Assembly: GCA_947570265.1 (NCBI GenBank)
Contig: CANOUR010000009.1
Span: 1 to 48,936 of the forward strand
DNA from: an uncultured Bacteroidales bacterium
GTDB taxonomy: Bacteria; Bacteroidota; Bacteroidia; Bacteroidales; Muribaculaceae
DNA: 48,936 nucleotides
Direction: 5' to 3'
Shown here: positions 1 to 9,122 of the stretch, piece by piece
How positions within the stretch are numbered: the first letter of the stretch is position 1
Layout: the number at the start of each line of letters is the position of its first letter
Notes under the pieces: model-generated
Seen by the model: only the letters and a program-made list of their open reading frames with translations
What the model was told of the DNA's origin: nothing
Databases searched by the model: none
Position numbers and translations under genes: made by a program

Positions 1-51
1 CGCGACCCTCAGCTTGGAAGGCTGATGCTCTATCAACTGAGCTACTTCCGC
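1..51 (-). tRNA. tRNA-Gly (TCC), 3' part outside the window
   Basis: The reverse strand from 51 down reads as the 5' half of a tRNA: acceptor strand GCGGAAG, a D-arm with AGCTCAGTTGATAGAGC, and an anticodon loop CTTCCAA giving anticodon TCC (Gly). The T-arm and 3' acceptor strand lie beyond base 1. It is third in a co-directional tRNA cluster after Thr and Tyr. Confidence 0.9.
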
Positions 52-102
52 ATCTCAAAACACATCTTTCAAATAAGAAAGATGCGAGATCGTATTTTTT
101 TG

Positions 103-185
103 TGGGCGAAGATGGATTCGAACCACCGAAGGTATAAACCAGCAGATTTACAGTCTGCCCCATTTGGCCACTCTGGTATTCGCCC
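103..185 (-). tRNA. tRNA-Tyr (GTA)
   Basis: On the reverse strand the acceptor arms GGGCGAA (185-179) and TTCGCCC (110-104) pair, with discriminator A at 103. The anticodon loop contains CTGTAAA, anticodon GTA. A long variable arm, typical of bacterial tRNA-Tyr, sits before the T-arm (GGTTCGAATCC). The CCA end is not encoded. Confidence 0.95.
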
Positions 186-195
186 GATACTTTTG

Positions 196-269
196 AGCCT
201 CTTGTCGGATTCGAACCAACGACCCCGAGATTACAAATCACGTGCTCTGGCCAACTGAGCTAAAGAGGC
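196..269 (-). tRNA. tRNA-Thr (TGT)
   Basis: The reverse-strand acceptor arms GCCTCTT (269-263) and AAGAGGC (203-197) pair. The anticodon loop TTTGTAA gives anticodon TGT (Thr). The D-arm and the T-arm with GGTTCGAATCC are normal and the discriminator is U. This is the first gene of the Thr-Tyr-Gly cluster, about 50 bases below a strong promoter at 322-353. Confidence 0.95.
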
Positions 270-321
270 GTTCTGTTAATGTTCTCTTGCTTTGCGTGGC
301 ATTCATCCCCGAAAGCGATTG

Positions 322-353
322 CAAAGTTAGAGCGAATTTTTGAAACCACCAAA
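322..353 (-). promoter_or_regulatory. Promoter of the tRNA cluster
   Basis: Read on the minus strand there is a -33 TTTG at 353-350, exactly 20 bases, then a -7 TAACTTTG at 329-322. This is a perfect match to the Bacteroidota sigma-ABfr consensus TTTG-N20-TAnnTTTG. Transcription would start near 316 and run into tRNA-Thr at 269. Confidence 0.75.
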
Positions 354-524
354 CATTTTTATCTATTTTTCCAGCCGCAAGACAGCAAAACACACACAAC
401 ACACTATCAAGCAACCTATTACACAAATACAAAAAGTTCATTCAGATATAATATTTTTTATGCGACATGCGGTTTTCCACACATGTGCGCGCATCCGCGT
501 GCTTTATCTTACCATATTTTTGAC

Positions 525-532
525 TACCTTTG
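525..532 (+). promoter_or_regulatory. -7 box upstream of the aminopeptidase
   Basis: TACCTTTG matches the Bacteroidota -7 consensus TAnnTTTG. No clear -33 TTTG is seen at the right distance. It would give a leader of roughly 55 bases before the ATG at 594. The 270-593 spacer holds only this and the divergent tRNA promoter. Confidence 0.55.
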
Positions 533-593
533 CCAAACAGAGGCACCGACCTCCGACATCACCAGTAAAAATCACAAATCACAACACTGCATA

Positions 594-2378
594 ATGGACA
601 ACAAAGTCACATCGCGTCTGGATGCCCTGCGCAAACGCATGGATCAGAATGGCATCGCCGCAACGGTGATACCGCAAACCGACCCACATCACGGAGAATA
701 TATCGCCGATCACTGGCAACTGCGGCGTCATCTGTCTGGCTTCACCGGTTCAGCCGGATCACTCGTGGTAACAGCCGACAGTGCTTTTTTATGGACTGAC
801 TCACGTTATTTCCTTCAGGCCACAAGCCAGCTCGAAGGATCAGGCATCGTTCTTATGAAAGAAGGTTTGCTGTCAACCCCTTCCATCGACAAGTATCTTG
901 CCTCTAATATCCCTGCCGGATCAACTGTGGGCATCGATGGAATGCTCTTCTCAATAGATGAGACCCGACACTTGGCCGAAGCCCTTGCCCATGCCGGCAT
1001 AAAACTCGACACCGGTTTCGATCCGGCCGACACCAGCGTGTGGCCCGAACGCCCCTCGCTGCCTCAGTGCGAGATCTACGTTCACGACATAAAATATGCC
1101 GGCCAAAGCGCTTCCGACAAAATCGCCGCCGTGCTGTCTAAGGCAGCAGAATATGGAGCCACATCGGTATTCGTCTCTGCCCTCGATGAAATAGCATGGA
1201 CTCTCAACATCCGTTCAAACGACGTTGAATACAATCCCGTGGCTACAGCGCACCTATACCTGTCGGCTAACGGATCGGTACTGTTCACCGATCTCAACAA
1301 GATCACACCGGCCGCCGACGCCCACCTGAAACAGGCCGGGGTCGAATGCCGCCCATACGGAGAGATCCTGACATTCCTTGCTTCGCTCCCCGCTGAAGCG
1401 CGGGTGCTGCTGAGTGCATCGCAGAGTGCAGGCACAGTGTCGGCAACTTTAGGTGACCGCGCCGTCATCGGCTCGTCGGCTGTGGCAATGTTCAAAGCTG
1501 TAAAAAATGAAGTGCAGATCGAGGGCACACGTGCCGCCATGCTGCGCGATGGAGCAGCTATGGTGCGCGCACTGAGCGAGATCACATCGCTCGTAGCCGC
1601 CGGAGAAGCCCTCACGGAAATGGACATCCCCGGCATCCTCACACGCCACCGCTCAGCAGGCGATCTATATGTCGAAGAATCGTTCGAGACCATAGCCGGA
1701 TTCGGCCCTCATGGCGCGATAGTGCACTATGCGGCACGCCCCGACACAAACTCATCGATCACTGCATCAAACCTGCTGCTGATCGACTCCGGCGCAAACT
1801 ATCTCGACGGCACCACCGACATCACACGCACAATCTCGCTCGGCACCCCCACCCCCGAACAGCGCCATGACTTCACCCTCGTCATGAAAGGACATATCGC
1901 TTTGGCGCAAGCTGTATTCCCCGAAGGCACACGTGGACATCAGCTCGATGCGATGGCCCGAATGCCGCTTTGGAAGGAAGGTAAACTCTACCTCCACGGC
2001 ACCGGTCATGGTGTAGGACATTTCCTGAATGTTCACGAAGGCCCCCACAGCATACGCCTCAACGACACCGGCGCGCCACTTATGCCCGGCATGATCACCA
2101 GCAACGAACCCGGACTATATCTCGACGGACGTTATGGCATACGATGTGAGAATCTTGTGCTGACCATTCCGGCCATGGAGACCGAATTCGGGCGTTTCTT
2201 CCGCTTCGAGACCCTCACTCTCTGCCCATTTGACAGAGCATTGTTTGACCTGTCAATCATGACACCCGAAGAGATCAAATGGGTCAACGACTATCATGCA
2301 CGCGTATATGACGCTCTGTCGCCGCTCGTCGACGGCGACGCGCTCACATGGCTGCGCAACGCGACGCTTCCCCTGTAA
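594..2378 (+). CDS. Xaa-Pro aminopeptidase (M24B family)
   Basis: A 594-residue cytoplasmic metallopeptidase of the aminopeptidase P family, which removes the N-terminal residue from peptides with proline in second position. Two creatinase-like N-terminal domains (about residues 1-310) precede the pita-bread M24 domain. The five dimetal ligands are recognisable: Asp in LLIDSG (about 398), Asp in GTTDIT (about 409), His in GTGHGVG (about 472), Glu in SNEPG (about 505) and Glu in RCENL (about 519). The frame is open much further upstream, but the region before 594 reads as untypical protein and contains a -7 box, so the ATG at 594 (MDNKVTSRLDAL) is taken as the start. There is no signal peptide. 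The next gene follows 22 bases downstream and is probably cotranscribed. Confidence 0.95.
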   Translation: MDNKVTSRLDALRKRMDQNGIAATVIPQTDPHHGEYIADHWQLRRHLSGFTGSAGSLVVTADSAFLWTDSRYFLQATSQLEGSGIVLMKEGLLSTPSIDKYLASNIPAGSTVGIDGMLFSIDETRHLAEALAHAGIKLDTGFDPADTSVWPERPSLPQCEIYVHDIKYAGQSASDKIAAVLSKAAEYGATSVFVSALDEIAWTLNIRSNDVEYNPVATAHLYLSANGSVLFTDLNKITPAADAHLKQAGVECRPYGEILTFLASLPAEARVLLSASQSAGTVSATLGDRAVIGSSAVAMFKAVKNEVQIEGTRAAMLRDGAAMVRALSEITSLVAAGEALTEMDIPGILTRHRSAGDLYVEESFETIAGFGPHGAIVHYAARPDTNSSITASNLLLIDSGANYLDGTTDITRTISLGTPTPEQRHDFTLVMKGHIALAQAVFPEGTRGHQLDAMARMPLWKEGKLYLHGTGHGVGHFLNVHEGPHSIRLNDTGAPLMPGMITSNEPGLYLDGRYGIRCENLVLTIPAMETEFGRFFRFETLTLCPFDRALFDLSIMTPEEIKWVNDYHARVYDALSPLVDGDALTWLRNATLPL

Positions 2379-2400
2379 TCAAACATTAAACTACACAAAA

Positions 2401-2928
2401 ATGGCTTTCATCATACCCGTACGCGGATTTACACCTAAAATGGGACGCGACTGCTTCATCGCCCCGACCGCCACACTTGTCGGCGACGTGACCATCGGCG
2501 ACGAATGCTCGGTGTGGTTCAACACCGTGCTGCGCGGCGACGTCAACACCATCACCATCGGTGACCGTGTCAACATTCAGGATGGCTCGGTGCTTCACAC
2601 CCTCTATGAGAAATCGACCATCGAGATTGGCAACGATGTGTCAATCGGCCACAATGTGACATTGCACGGATGCAAGATCCACGACTTTGCCCTCATTGGC
2701 ATGGGAGCGACAGTGATGGACGACGCCGTGGTGGGCGAAGGCGCTCTTGTGGCCGCCGGATCGGTTGTGTTGTCGCGCACCCAGATCGGCCCCCATGAAA
2801 TGTGGGCAGGAGCACCTGCAAAATTCGTCAAGAAAGTAGATCCCGACCAAGCACGTGAGCTCAACCAGAAGATCGCACGCAACTACCTGATGTACTCACG
2901 CTGGTACACCGATCAGGAACAGTCCTGA
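2401..2928 (+). CDS. Gamma-carbonic-anhydrase-like hexapeptide-repeat protein
   Basis: A 175-residue left-handed beta-helix protein of the YrdA/PaaY gamma-carbonic anhydrase family. Hexapeptide repeats run through about residues 15-150. Three histidines, at about 66 (VLHT), 84 (IGHN) and 89 (TLHGC), have the spacing of the zinc ligands that sit at trimer interfaces in this family, so metal binding is likely. Many family members are not proven carbonic anhydrases and could be acyltransferase-like, so the substrate is open. The ATG at 2401 follows the aminopeptidase stop by 22 bases, which suggests one operon; the longer open frame starting at 2296 overlaps the upstream gene and is rejected. 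A hairpin at 2955-2998 closes the transcript. Confidence 0.9.
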   Translation: MAFIIPVRGFTPKMGRDCFIAPTATLVGDVTIGDECSVWFNTVLRGDVNTITIGDRVNIQDGSVLHTLYEKSTIEIGNDVSIGHNVTLHGCKIHDFALIGMGATVMDDAVVGEGALVAAGSVVLSRTQIGPHEMWAGAPAKFVKKVDPDQARELNQKIARNYLMYSRWYTDQEQS

Positions 2929-2954
2929 CCGGGATCACCATAAGGCATCATATC

Positions 2955-2998
2955 ACAGCGGGAATGTCAAGGCAACCATCGCCTGACATTCCCGCTGT
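2955..2998. terminator. Bidirectional terminator hairpin
   Basis: ACAGCGGGAATGTCAAGGC pairs with GCCTGACATTCCCGCTGT with one bulged A, about 18 base pairs around a 7-base loop. It lies between two convergent genes (carbonic-anhydrase-like, plus; malic enzyme, minus) and can serve both. Confidence 0.75.
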
Positions 2999-3010
2999 CA
3001 TTCACTGTCA

Positions 3011-4309
3011 TCACATCAGTCGGCACGCTGCCGGCTTACTGTCGACGATCTGGCGCAACCGGCTTGAATAGCCATCCCAATCAGTGATCGGGCGCGTGGC
3101 CACGCCGCTCTCCATCGCTCCACGAGCCACCGCCGGTGCGACAGCCGTCAAAAGCCGTGGATCGAGAGGCTTCGGCAAGATGTAGTCAGCGCCAAAAGCA
3201 AGCGGCACACATTCATATGCTGCCCTCACCCGATCGGGCACCGCCTCTTTCGCAAGTTCAGCTATAGCCCTCACTGCATGAATTTTCATGGTCTCGTTGA
3301 TCGTCGTTGCACCGCAGTCGAGAGCACCACGAAATATATATGGGAAACCGAGAACATTGTTGATCTGATTAGGATAATCACTTCGCCCCGTGGCAAAAAT
3401 CATGTCAGGCCGGGTAGATACAGCTAGCTCGTAATCTATTTCGGGATCGGGATTGGCAAGCGCGAACACCACCGGTCTTGCTGCCATTGACCGCAGCATT
3501 GCAGGTGTCACCACATCCTTTACCGATAAGCCAAGAAACACATCGGCATCCACCATAGCCTCGGCCAATGTATAAATCTGACGTCCGGTGGCAAACTCCC
3601 GCTTCTGCGGCGACAGATCGCGACGACTCCGGGATATCACTCCCCTGCTGTCGCACATCACCACATTTTCAGGCTTGACGCCCAACGCAATGTAAAGACG
3701 GGTACATGCCATGGCCGCAGCACCGGCGCCGTTCACCACCAGACGCACATCCTCTATCTTCTTTTCCTGCAATTCAAGCGCGTTCAGCAGTCCGGCCGCC
3801 GAAATAATAGCAGTGCCATGTTGGTCGTCGTGCATCACCGGTATATCGCACTCTTCCTTCAGCCTACGCTCTATCTCGAAACATTCAGGTGCTTTTATAT
3901 CCTCAAGATTTATGCCTCCGAAGGTTGGCGCGATAGCCTTCACCACCTCGACGAATCGGTCGGGGTCGGTCTCGTTGACTTCAATATCAAAGCAATCAAG
4001 GCCTGCGAAAATCTTAAACAGCAGCGCTTTCCCCTCCATCACCGGTTTACCGGCCAACGGGCCTATGTCGCCAAGTCCGAGCACGGCCGTGCCATTGGAT
4101 ATCACCGCCACCAGATTACCCTTGGCAGTATAGCGGTAAACATCACCCGGGGTTTTCTTTATTTCCTCACACGGATACGCAACTCCCGGCGAATAGGCCA
4201 ATGCCAGATCGCGCTGTGTCGAATAGGGTTTGGTCGGTACGACCTCTATTTTGCCGGGACGCGGCTCGGCATGATAGCTCAGAGCCGCCTCTTTTGAGAT
4301 TGTCTTCAT
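3011..4309 (-). CDS. Malic enzyme, short form (oxaloacetate-decarboxylating malate dehydrogenase)
   Basis: A 432-residue cytoplasmic enzyme that converts malate to pyruvate and CO2 with reduction of NAD(P). The N-terminal malic domain shows the Tyr in [18 protein letters not shown] and the [18 protein letters not shown] segment with catalytic Lys. The Rossmann half carries [11 protein letters not shown]. It then ends soon after [16 protein letters not shown]. Many MaeB-type enzymes, including common Bacteroidota ones, have about 760 residues with a C-terminal phosphotransacetylase-like domain; that domain is absent, and only 82 bases separate the stop from the convergent gene, so it has not simply been frameshifted. 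Start ATG at 4309. The MFS gene lies 33 bases upstream on the same strand and may supply a dicarboxylate substrate (inference). The cofactor choice cannot be read from sequence alone. Confidence 0.93.
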   Translation of the reverse strand: MKTISKEAALSYHAEPRPGKIEVVPTKPYSTQRDLALAYSPGVAYPCEEIKKTPGDVYRYTAKGNLVAVISNGTAVLGLGDIGPLAGKPVMEGKALLFKIFAGLDCFDIEVNETDPDRFVEVVKAIAPTFGGINLEDIKAPECFEIERRLKEECDIPVMHDDQHGTAIISAAGLLNALELQEKKIEDVRLVVNGAGAAAMACTRLYIALGVKPENVVMCDSRGVISRSRRDLSPQKREFATGRQIYTLAEAMVDADVFLGLSVKDVVTPAMLRSMAARPVVFALANPDPEIDYELAVSTRPDMIFATGRSDYPNQINNVLGFPYIFRGALDCGATTINETMKIHAVRAIAELAKEAVPDRVRAAYECVPLAFGADYILPKPLDPRLLTAVAPAVARGAMESGVATRPITDWDGYSSRLRQIVDSKPAACRLM

Positions 4310-4342
4310 ACATGATTACAACAATCCTCGGCTCGATTTTGC

Positions 4343-5566
4343 TCATACCCTGTCGCCTGATGGCTTACGCCCCACTGCCCACAAGCCGATAGCCGCACAC
4401 AGCGCCAGCATCACCACACCAACGATGAAGATGAAGTGATATGATGTGTGATCGACAATTATGCCCCATCCACCTGAGGCAAGCGCGCCTCCGGCGGCAA
4501 GCGCCATTGATATCACAGCATATATACGTGCGTAGCTCAAATTGCCGAAAACCGTGCGGGTGAGCATCGCTGTCTGCACAGTCACTCCGGCATAAGCCCA
4601 TCCGAAAAGAAATCCACCGCCGACCGACATCCATATACCTGCGCTGCCGCCAATCAGCATCAGCAGTCCACCGATTCCGGCCACGGTAGTCACAAGCGAA
4701 CCTGCCAGGCAACTGCGGTCGTTGATATGGCCGAGCGCAAGTTTACCAACCGTCACACCGGCCATCACCGCTGCGGCTGCGAGCGACGCCTGCTCGAGCG
4801 TAAATCCGAGATCTGTCACATAATTGGGTATAAACAGATTTAATGTCGAACACGCCATCATCAAAAACGCGAATACCACCAGACCCCACATCACCGGCAT
4901 CTTCATGGCTCGTTCATATGGAATACCCGAGGCCGCTCCTCCACCGCCGCCATCGGAAGCCTGCGCAATCTTATCAGCACCGTAAGGCAGCAATCCTTTA
5001 TCCGATGGCCGGTCGCGCAACAGCAGAGCCAGCAATGGTGTCACCACGGCTATGATCAGCACTCCGAATCCGGCATAGGCCCATCTCCACCCATAGTTTG
5101 TGATCACGGATGCGGCTATCGGATTAAACACCATGCCTCCGATGCCCGAAGCGGCGCTGCACACACCCATCAGCAACCCTACCTTGCTCACAAACCACCG
5201 GTTGATCAAAGTGGGGAAACTCAAATAGAGCAGAAAGGCCACAGTCACTCCCAGCACGCATCCGGCGGCATAGAATTGCCACACCTGTGTGCTTGCAGAC
5301 ATAGCCAGAAACGTCAGACCCATCAACGCCGAGTTGCCCGCCAGCAACCGGCGCGCGCTACCCCGCTCCATCAGCTTGCCCGCGAGCGGCAGCATCAGTG
5401 TCGATGCCACATACATCAGTGACATGTATATGCCGAATGCGCCGACACTCACGCCGAGATCAGTGCTGACCGGTCGGTAGAAAATGCCCGCGCAGCTGAA
5501 CGACAGGCCGATATTTATGCCCATCATCAGGCAACAGCATACTACTATGACAAATCCGTAATGCAT
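4343..5566 (-). CDS. MFS transporter, oxalate/formate-antiporter-like
   Basis: A 407-residue inner-membrane carrier with about 12 hydrophobic segments. The N-terminus MHYGFVIVVCCCLMMGI, the long first loop and a cytoplasmic loop near residues 195-215 (rich in Gly and Ala, containing a run of five Gly) dividing the two six-helix halves fit the major facilitator superfamily. The pattern LMERGSARRLL in the loop between helices 2 and 3 corresponds to the MFS motif-A region. The closest resemblance I recognise is the OFA group (oxalate/formate and monocarboxylate exchange), but the substrate is not determinable. It is followed 33 bases downstream by malic enzyme, so a carboxylate is plausible. A weak -7-like TATCTTCG (one mismatch) lies at 5602-5609 on this strand. 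Confidence 0.85.
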   Translation of the reverse strand: MHYGFVIVVCCCLMMGINIGLSFSCAGIFYRPVSTDLGVSVGAFGIYMSLMYVASTLMLPLAGKLMERGSARRLLAGNSALMGLTFLAMSASTQVWQFYAAGCVLGVTVAFLLYLSFPTLINRWFVSKVGLLMGVCSAASGIGGMVFNPIAASVITNYGWRWAYAGFGVLIIAVVTPLLALLLRDRPSDKGLLPYGADKIAQASDGGGGGAASGIPYERAMKMPVMWGLVVFAFLMMACSTLNLFIPNYVTDLGFTLEQASLAAAAVMAGVTVGKLALGHINDRSCLAGSLVTTVAGIGGLLMLIGGSAGIWMSVGGGFLFGWAYAGVTVQTAMLTRTVFGNLSYARIYAVISMALAAGGALASGGWGIIVDHTSYHFIFIVGVVMLALCAAIGLWAVGRKPSGDRV

Positions 5567-5630
5567 CGGTGGTGTGGATTATCGTTAAAAATTTGACGGC
5601 GCGAAGATAGCGATTTTCCGTCAGATAACC

Positions 5631-6842
5631 TCACTCCACAGGCTGACAAACGCGGTTGCAGCGTCCGCGCCACCACTGGACGGCCACCGCACCTGCGAAA
5701 TAAACGGCCGACAGCACCCACAGCATATGCAACGGACGCGCCTGACCCGAAAGCGAGGCATTGTCGGAGTTGATGCGCACAAAACCCTCGAGCCCCCACG
5801 TGGCAGGCACGGCATCACCTATGAGAGTCCACAGCGGATTCATCGCATATCGCGGCCACGTAAGCCCCGACAGGAACAGGAAAACCACCGACGTGAACAC
5901 GATCACAAGAAGCGATGTCTCGCGCTCGGTGACGAATCCCGAAAGCACTTGCCCGAACATCGACACCGCTATAAGCATCGGCAGCATGAGCAACATGGCC
6001 TCCCATATATCGCCATAGTGGGGCAGGTCAAACATCCACGGCACGATGTGAAGAGTGTAGATGAGCATCGGAGCATACAATATCAGATAGCATAGCGTCT
6101 TGCCAAGCACTACGGCCGATGCCGGAGCGTCGACCCACAAAGGGTCGTAGCCGCGGTTGCGCCTGCGGCGCTCGGCATGACCTCCGGCAATCATCGTTAT
6201 GCCCAGGATCAGGCTCTGCTGCAGGATAAGCACAAGTATGCCGGGCATGATAAACGATGCGAAACCCTGCGTGGGATCACCGAGAAACACAGCCTCGGTG
6301 TCGATAGGCGACGCCATCGGTTCGATGGCCTGAGCCACCAGTCCGGCATCGTCGAGCTTCTGCTGCGCGATTTTCGCGCCGGTAGCGAGCTGTATATCGG
6401 TAAGCGCCACTGTAAACTGCCTGAATCGTAATAATAGACTCATGTCGCAGTAGAACGGCACAACCGCCTGCTCTCCATTGCCGAGCTTTTTGGCAAAATC
6501 CTGCGGTATCTCGAGAACGGCGAAACAGTCATGCGACGCCATGGCCCGGCGCGCCTCCTGCATGTCGGCAGCATGCCCTATGATATTGATGGCCTCGGTC
6601 TGCCCGGCCATCCTCACAAACTCACGGCTGCGTGCCGTGGCACTGTGGTCGACCACCACCACATCCATCTTCTTCACCACCTCGGGATTGTAGATGAGCG
6701 TGTATACCACCGGATAGAGCGTAGGCAGCGCAAAGAAAAACAGCAGCACTCCGGCGTCGGTGAACACCAGCCGGAACTCGCGGCGCCACACCTCAAACAA
6801 ACCCGTAAACCACCGGGCTACAGACATTGTCAGGCTTTTCAT
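5631..6842 (-). CDS. ABC-2 type permease, second of the pair
   Basis: A 403-residue inner-membrane protein of the YhhJ/ABC-2 permease class. There is one N-terminal membrane segment (VFTDAGVLLFFFALPTLYPV), a periplasmic domain of about 150 residues, then five or six membrane segments from about residue 205 on. This is the normal topology for type-2 ABC exporters that work with an HlyD-like adaptor. It is the last gene of the TolC-HlyD-permease-permease operon, 12 bases after the first permease. No nucleotide-binding domain is fused to it or encoded anywhere in the operon. Related to the 6855-8015 permease in layout but clearly diverged from it, so the two probably form a heterodimer. Confidence 0.9.
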   Translation of the reverse strand: MKSLTMSVARWFTGLFEVWRREFRLVFTDAGVLLFFFALPTLYPVVYTLIYNPEVVKKMDVVVVDHSATARSREFVRMAGQTEAINIIGHAADMQEARRAMASHDCFAVLEIPQDFAKKLGNGEQAVVPFYCDMSLLLRFRQFTVALTDIQLATGAKIAQQKLDDAGLVAQAIEPMASPIDTEAVFLGDPTQGFASFIMPGILVLILQQSLILGITMIAGGHAERRRRNRGYDPLWVDAPASAVVLGKTLCYLILYAPMLIYTLHIVPWMFDLPHYGDIWEAMLLMLPMLIAVSMFGQVLSGFVTERETSLLVIVFTSVVFLFLSGLTWPRYAMNPLWTLIGDAVPATWGLEGFVRINSDNASLSGQARPLHMLWVLSAVYFAGAVAVQWWRGRCNRVCQPVE

Positions 6843-6854
6843 AATCGGGGATTT

Positions 6855-8015
6855 TCAGGGAACATAAACCGGATTGAGACACCTCTTGCGCAGACGCCGC
6901 AACCCAGGCAAAGCCGCAAGCGGGAAGAGGAGCAGCGCGATATAGTAAAAACGCGAGTAAAACAGCGGTATACCATTGAGCGCCTGATCAATGTAGATCA
7001 AGAAATAATAGCGCAGCGGCACAATATAGCTGAATATGCCCAACCATCCATACATCTGCTCGACAGGGAACGAAAATCCGGTGATCGAGAAACTGAGAAT
7101 GCCTATGAGCGAGCAAACGCTCAAAGCTATGCGCAGATTGGGCAGGATCTCGCAGACAATCACCGCAAACGCCTGACATGCCAGCACAAGAAGCAACATC
7201 GCGGCAATCATATGCCCGAGATGATTGTTGAGCGGGAAATGGTAGTAGCCATAAAACATCGACTGCATTGCCACACCGACGATTGAAAATATCACTGTCT
7301 GCGGCAGCAACTTGCCGGTAAGCGCCACGAGCATCGAGCCACCGGCATCGGAAATCCACTGTGGCGATGTGCCTCGCTTCATCTCATCACATATGCTGAA
7401 CACAGTCATCAATAGCACCATCAGAGCCAACACACCCGGAACAAACGAGTTGCACAGGTAAATCGAATAGTTGAGCCACGGATTGCCCAACGGATGACTG
7501 TCGATCACCACCGGCTGAAGCATTGCCGATGCCTCCTGCGAATCAACGCCAACCGACGACATTGTGGTGACCACCATCGCCCCCTTTGTGGTGACGGCGG
7601 TCGTCTTGAAGCCTTTGAACGACATCGTGCCAGGCACGAAAAGCGACATATTGGAGTAGAACGACAATGTCGGCTCTCCACCGCTCATTGCCTTCTGCTG
7701 AAAACGGTAAGGTATATAGAAAAAGCCGAATATCTTGCCGCGGCGCACCTGTTCGAGCGCGTCGTTATAGCTCATCGCCTCGTCGGTGATCTCCACAAAC
7801 TGGTTGGCCCGGAGCGATCGCGTGACACTACGCGACATAGCCGAGCGATCCATGTCGACAACCGCCGTCGGCACCGGCAGAGGCAAACCCTCGTTCATAA
7901 GGTCGAGCATGAACCATGCGCACCCCATCGGCACGATCATCATCATGAAAATGTAGATCTTACGCGATGCCAGGGAGCGCACCCCCCTTGCCAGTGAAGT
8001 TATCAACGATCTCAT
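6855..8015 (-). CDS. ABC-2 type permease, first of the pair
   Basis: A 386-residue inner-membrane permease with the same plan as its downstream neighbour: one N-terminal transmembrane helix (IYIFMMMIVPMGCAWFMLDL), a periplasmic domain (about residues 45-180), and a cluster of hydrophobic helices to the C-terminus (LALMVLLMTVFSIC, LVLACQAFAVIVCEILPNLR, FSITGFSFPVEQMYG). The FSITGFSFP segment is typical of ABC-2 membrane domains. It lies 24 bases after the HlyD gene and 12 before the second permease. The expected role is the membrane channel of a tripartite exporter reaching TolC. Substrate unknown; a toxic compound, antibiotic or envelope lipid would all fit. Confidence 0.9.
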   Translation of the reverse strand: MRSLITSLARGVRSLASRKIYIFMMMIVPMGCAWFMLDLMNEGLPLPVPTAVVDMDRSAMSRSVTRSLRANQFVEITDEAMSYNDALEQVRRGKIFGFFYIPYRFQQKAMSGGEPTLSFYSNMSLFVPGTMSFKGFKTTAVTTKGAMVVTTMSSVGVDSQEASAMLQPVVIDSHPLGNPWLNYSIYLCNSFVPGVLALMVLLMTVFSICDEMKRGTSPQWISDAGGSMLVALTGKLLPQTVIFSIVGVAMQSMFYGYYHFPLNNHLGHMIAAMLLLVLACQAFAVIVCEILPNLRIALSVCSLIGILSFSITGFSFPVEQMYGWLGIFSYIVPLRYYFLIYIDQALNGIPLFYSRFYYIALLLFPLAALPGLRRLRKRCLNPVYVP

Positions 8016-8039
8016 ATACTAATCTATATCTCTTATCTG

Positions 8040-9050
8040 TCACTTGATGTAGAGCACCGTCATACCCGGGCGCATGTCCGGTTGCTGGTCGACAGGACGC
8101 GCCTTCACCTCAAACGTGCGGCTATCCCATTCACCGGTCGACTTTGTGGCGCGCCAGGTGGCATATGTGCCAAGGTCGCGTATATAGTATATGCGTGCCT
8201 TTATCTTCTTCATATCAAGAGCCGGCACCGTCAGTTCCACTTCCTGGCCGATCTTGAGTTTGCCCAGTTCTTCCTCGCGCACGTTGAATGTCACCCACTT
8301 GTCCTCTACCTTCAACAGACTCATGAGCGGTGCTCCGAGCGACACCAGCTCACCCGGCTCGGGATAGACCTGATCGATCTGACCGTCGCAGGGTGCCACC
8401 AGATATTGATCTTCGAGAAGAGCCTCCACCTCCGACACTCCGCCTTTGGCTACTGCCACCATAGCGGCCGATGCCGTCTTGTCCTCGCTCTGCGCACCCG
8501 ATTTCGCCAGACTGAGCTGGCTGTCGGCAGCCTTCTCTCCGGCCACAGCCGCGTCAAATGCCGCCTTTGCCTCGTCGCGTTTCTGCTCCGACACCACTCC
8601 TTCACGATAGAGATTTTCCATGCGGTTGTAGGTCTTTTCGGCTATCACACGTGCCGCACGAGCCTGATTGGCCAGTTGCTGCGCGCTCTCGACAATCTGC
8701 ACCCTCGTGCCGGCGTCAACCTTTTTGTCCATGGCCTGCGAAGCCGTCTCCATACCCTCGGCCTGCTGCAGTTTTGCCTCGGCAAGCGACGAATGGATGT
8801 GAATCAGCGTATCTCCCTTGTGCACCATGTCGCCCTCATGGACAAATATCTCCGCTACACGTCCGGGCAACTTGCCCGAGATGCGCACCGACGTAGCGTC
8901 GGCCTGACCCTCGATAAACGTGTCGGGCTCGCGCAGACAGCAGAAGCCTATGATTGCAAGCACGATAAATGCCACAACAAGCGATGCCAGCGATATCATC
9001 AGCAGACGATTCTCGCGTTTTTCCTCTTTCTTGGTTTCGGTATGATCCAT
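8040..9050 (-). CDS. HlyD/EmrA-family membrane fusion protein
   Basis: A 336-residue periplasmic adaptor anchored by one N-terminal helix (LLMISLASLVVAFIVLAIIG, about residues 16-36). A biotinyl-lipoyl-like half-motif (ISGKLPGRVAEIFVHEGDMV) is followed by a long alpha-helical hairpin rich in Ala, Gln and Glu (about 90-195), then the second lipoyl half (LVAPCDGQIDQVYPEPGELV) and a beta-barrel domain. This order is diagnostic of adaptors joining an inner-membrane pump to a TolC channel. It is second in the operon, 72 bases after the TolC gene and 24 before the first permease. Confidence 0.93.
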   Translation of the reverse strand: MDHTETKKEEKRENRLLMISLASLVVAFIVLAIIGFCCLREPDTFIEGQADATSVRISGKLPGRVAEIFVHEGDMVHKGDTLIHIHSSLAEAKLQQAEGMETASQAMDKKVDAGTRVQIVESAQQLANQARAARVIAEKTYNRMENLYREGVVSEQKRDEAKAAFDAAVAGEKAADSQLSLAKSGAQSEDKTASAAMVAVAKGGVSEVEALLEDQYLVAPCDGQIDQVYPEPGELVSLGAPLMSLLKVEDKWVTFNVREEELGKLKIGQEVELTVPALDMKKIKARIYYIRDLGTYATWRATKSTGEWDSRTFEVKARPVDQQPDMRPGMTVLYIK

Positions 9051-9122
9051 ATGATTGTTTATCTTATGATTATCGGATTGTCTTTTTTATTTACGCGTCA
9101 CACTCACATCGATTTCCACGAT

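Noticed and set aside
279..593. Upstream extension of the Xaa-Pro aminopeptidase frame
   Set aside because: The extension covers the spacer with divergent promoters and would start inside the tRNA promoter region; family members start near the ATG at 594.
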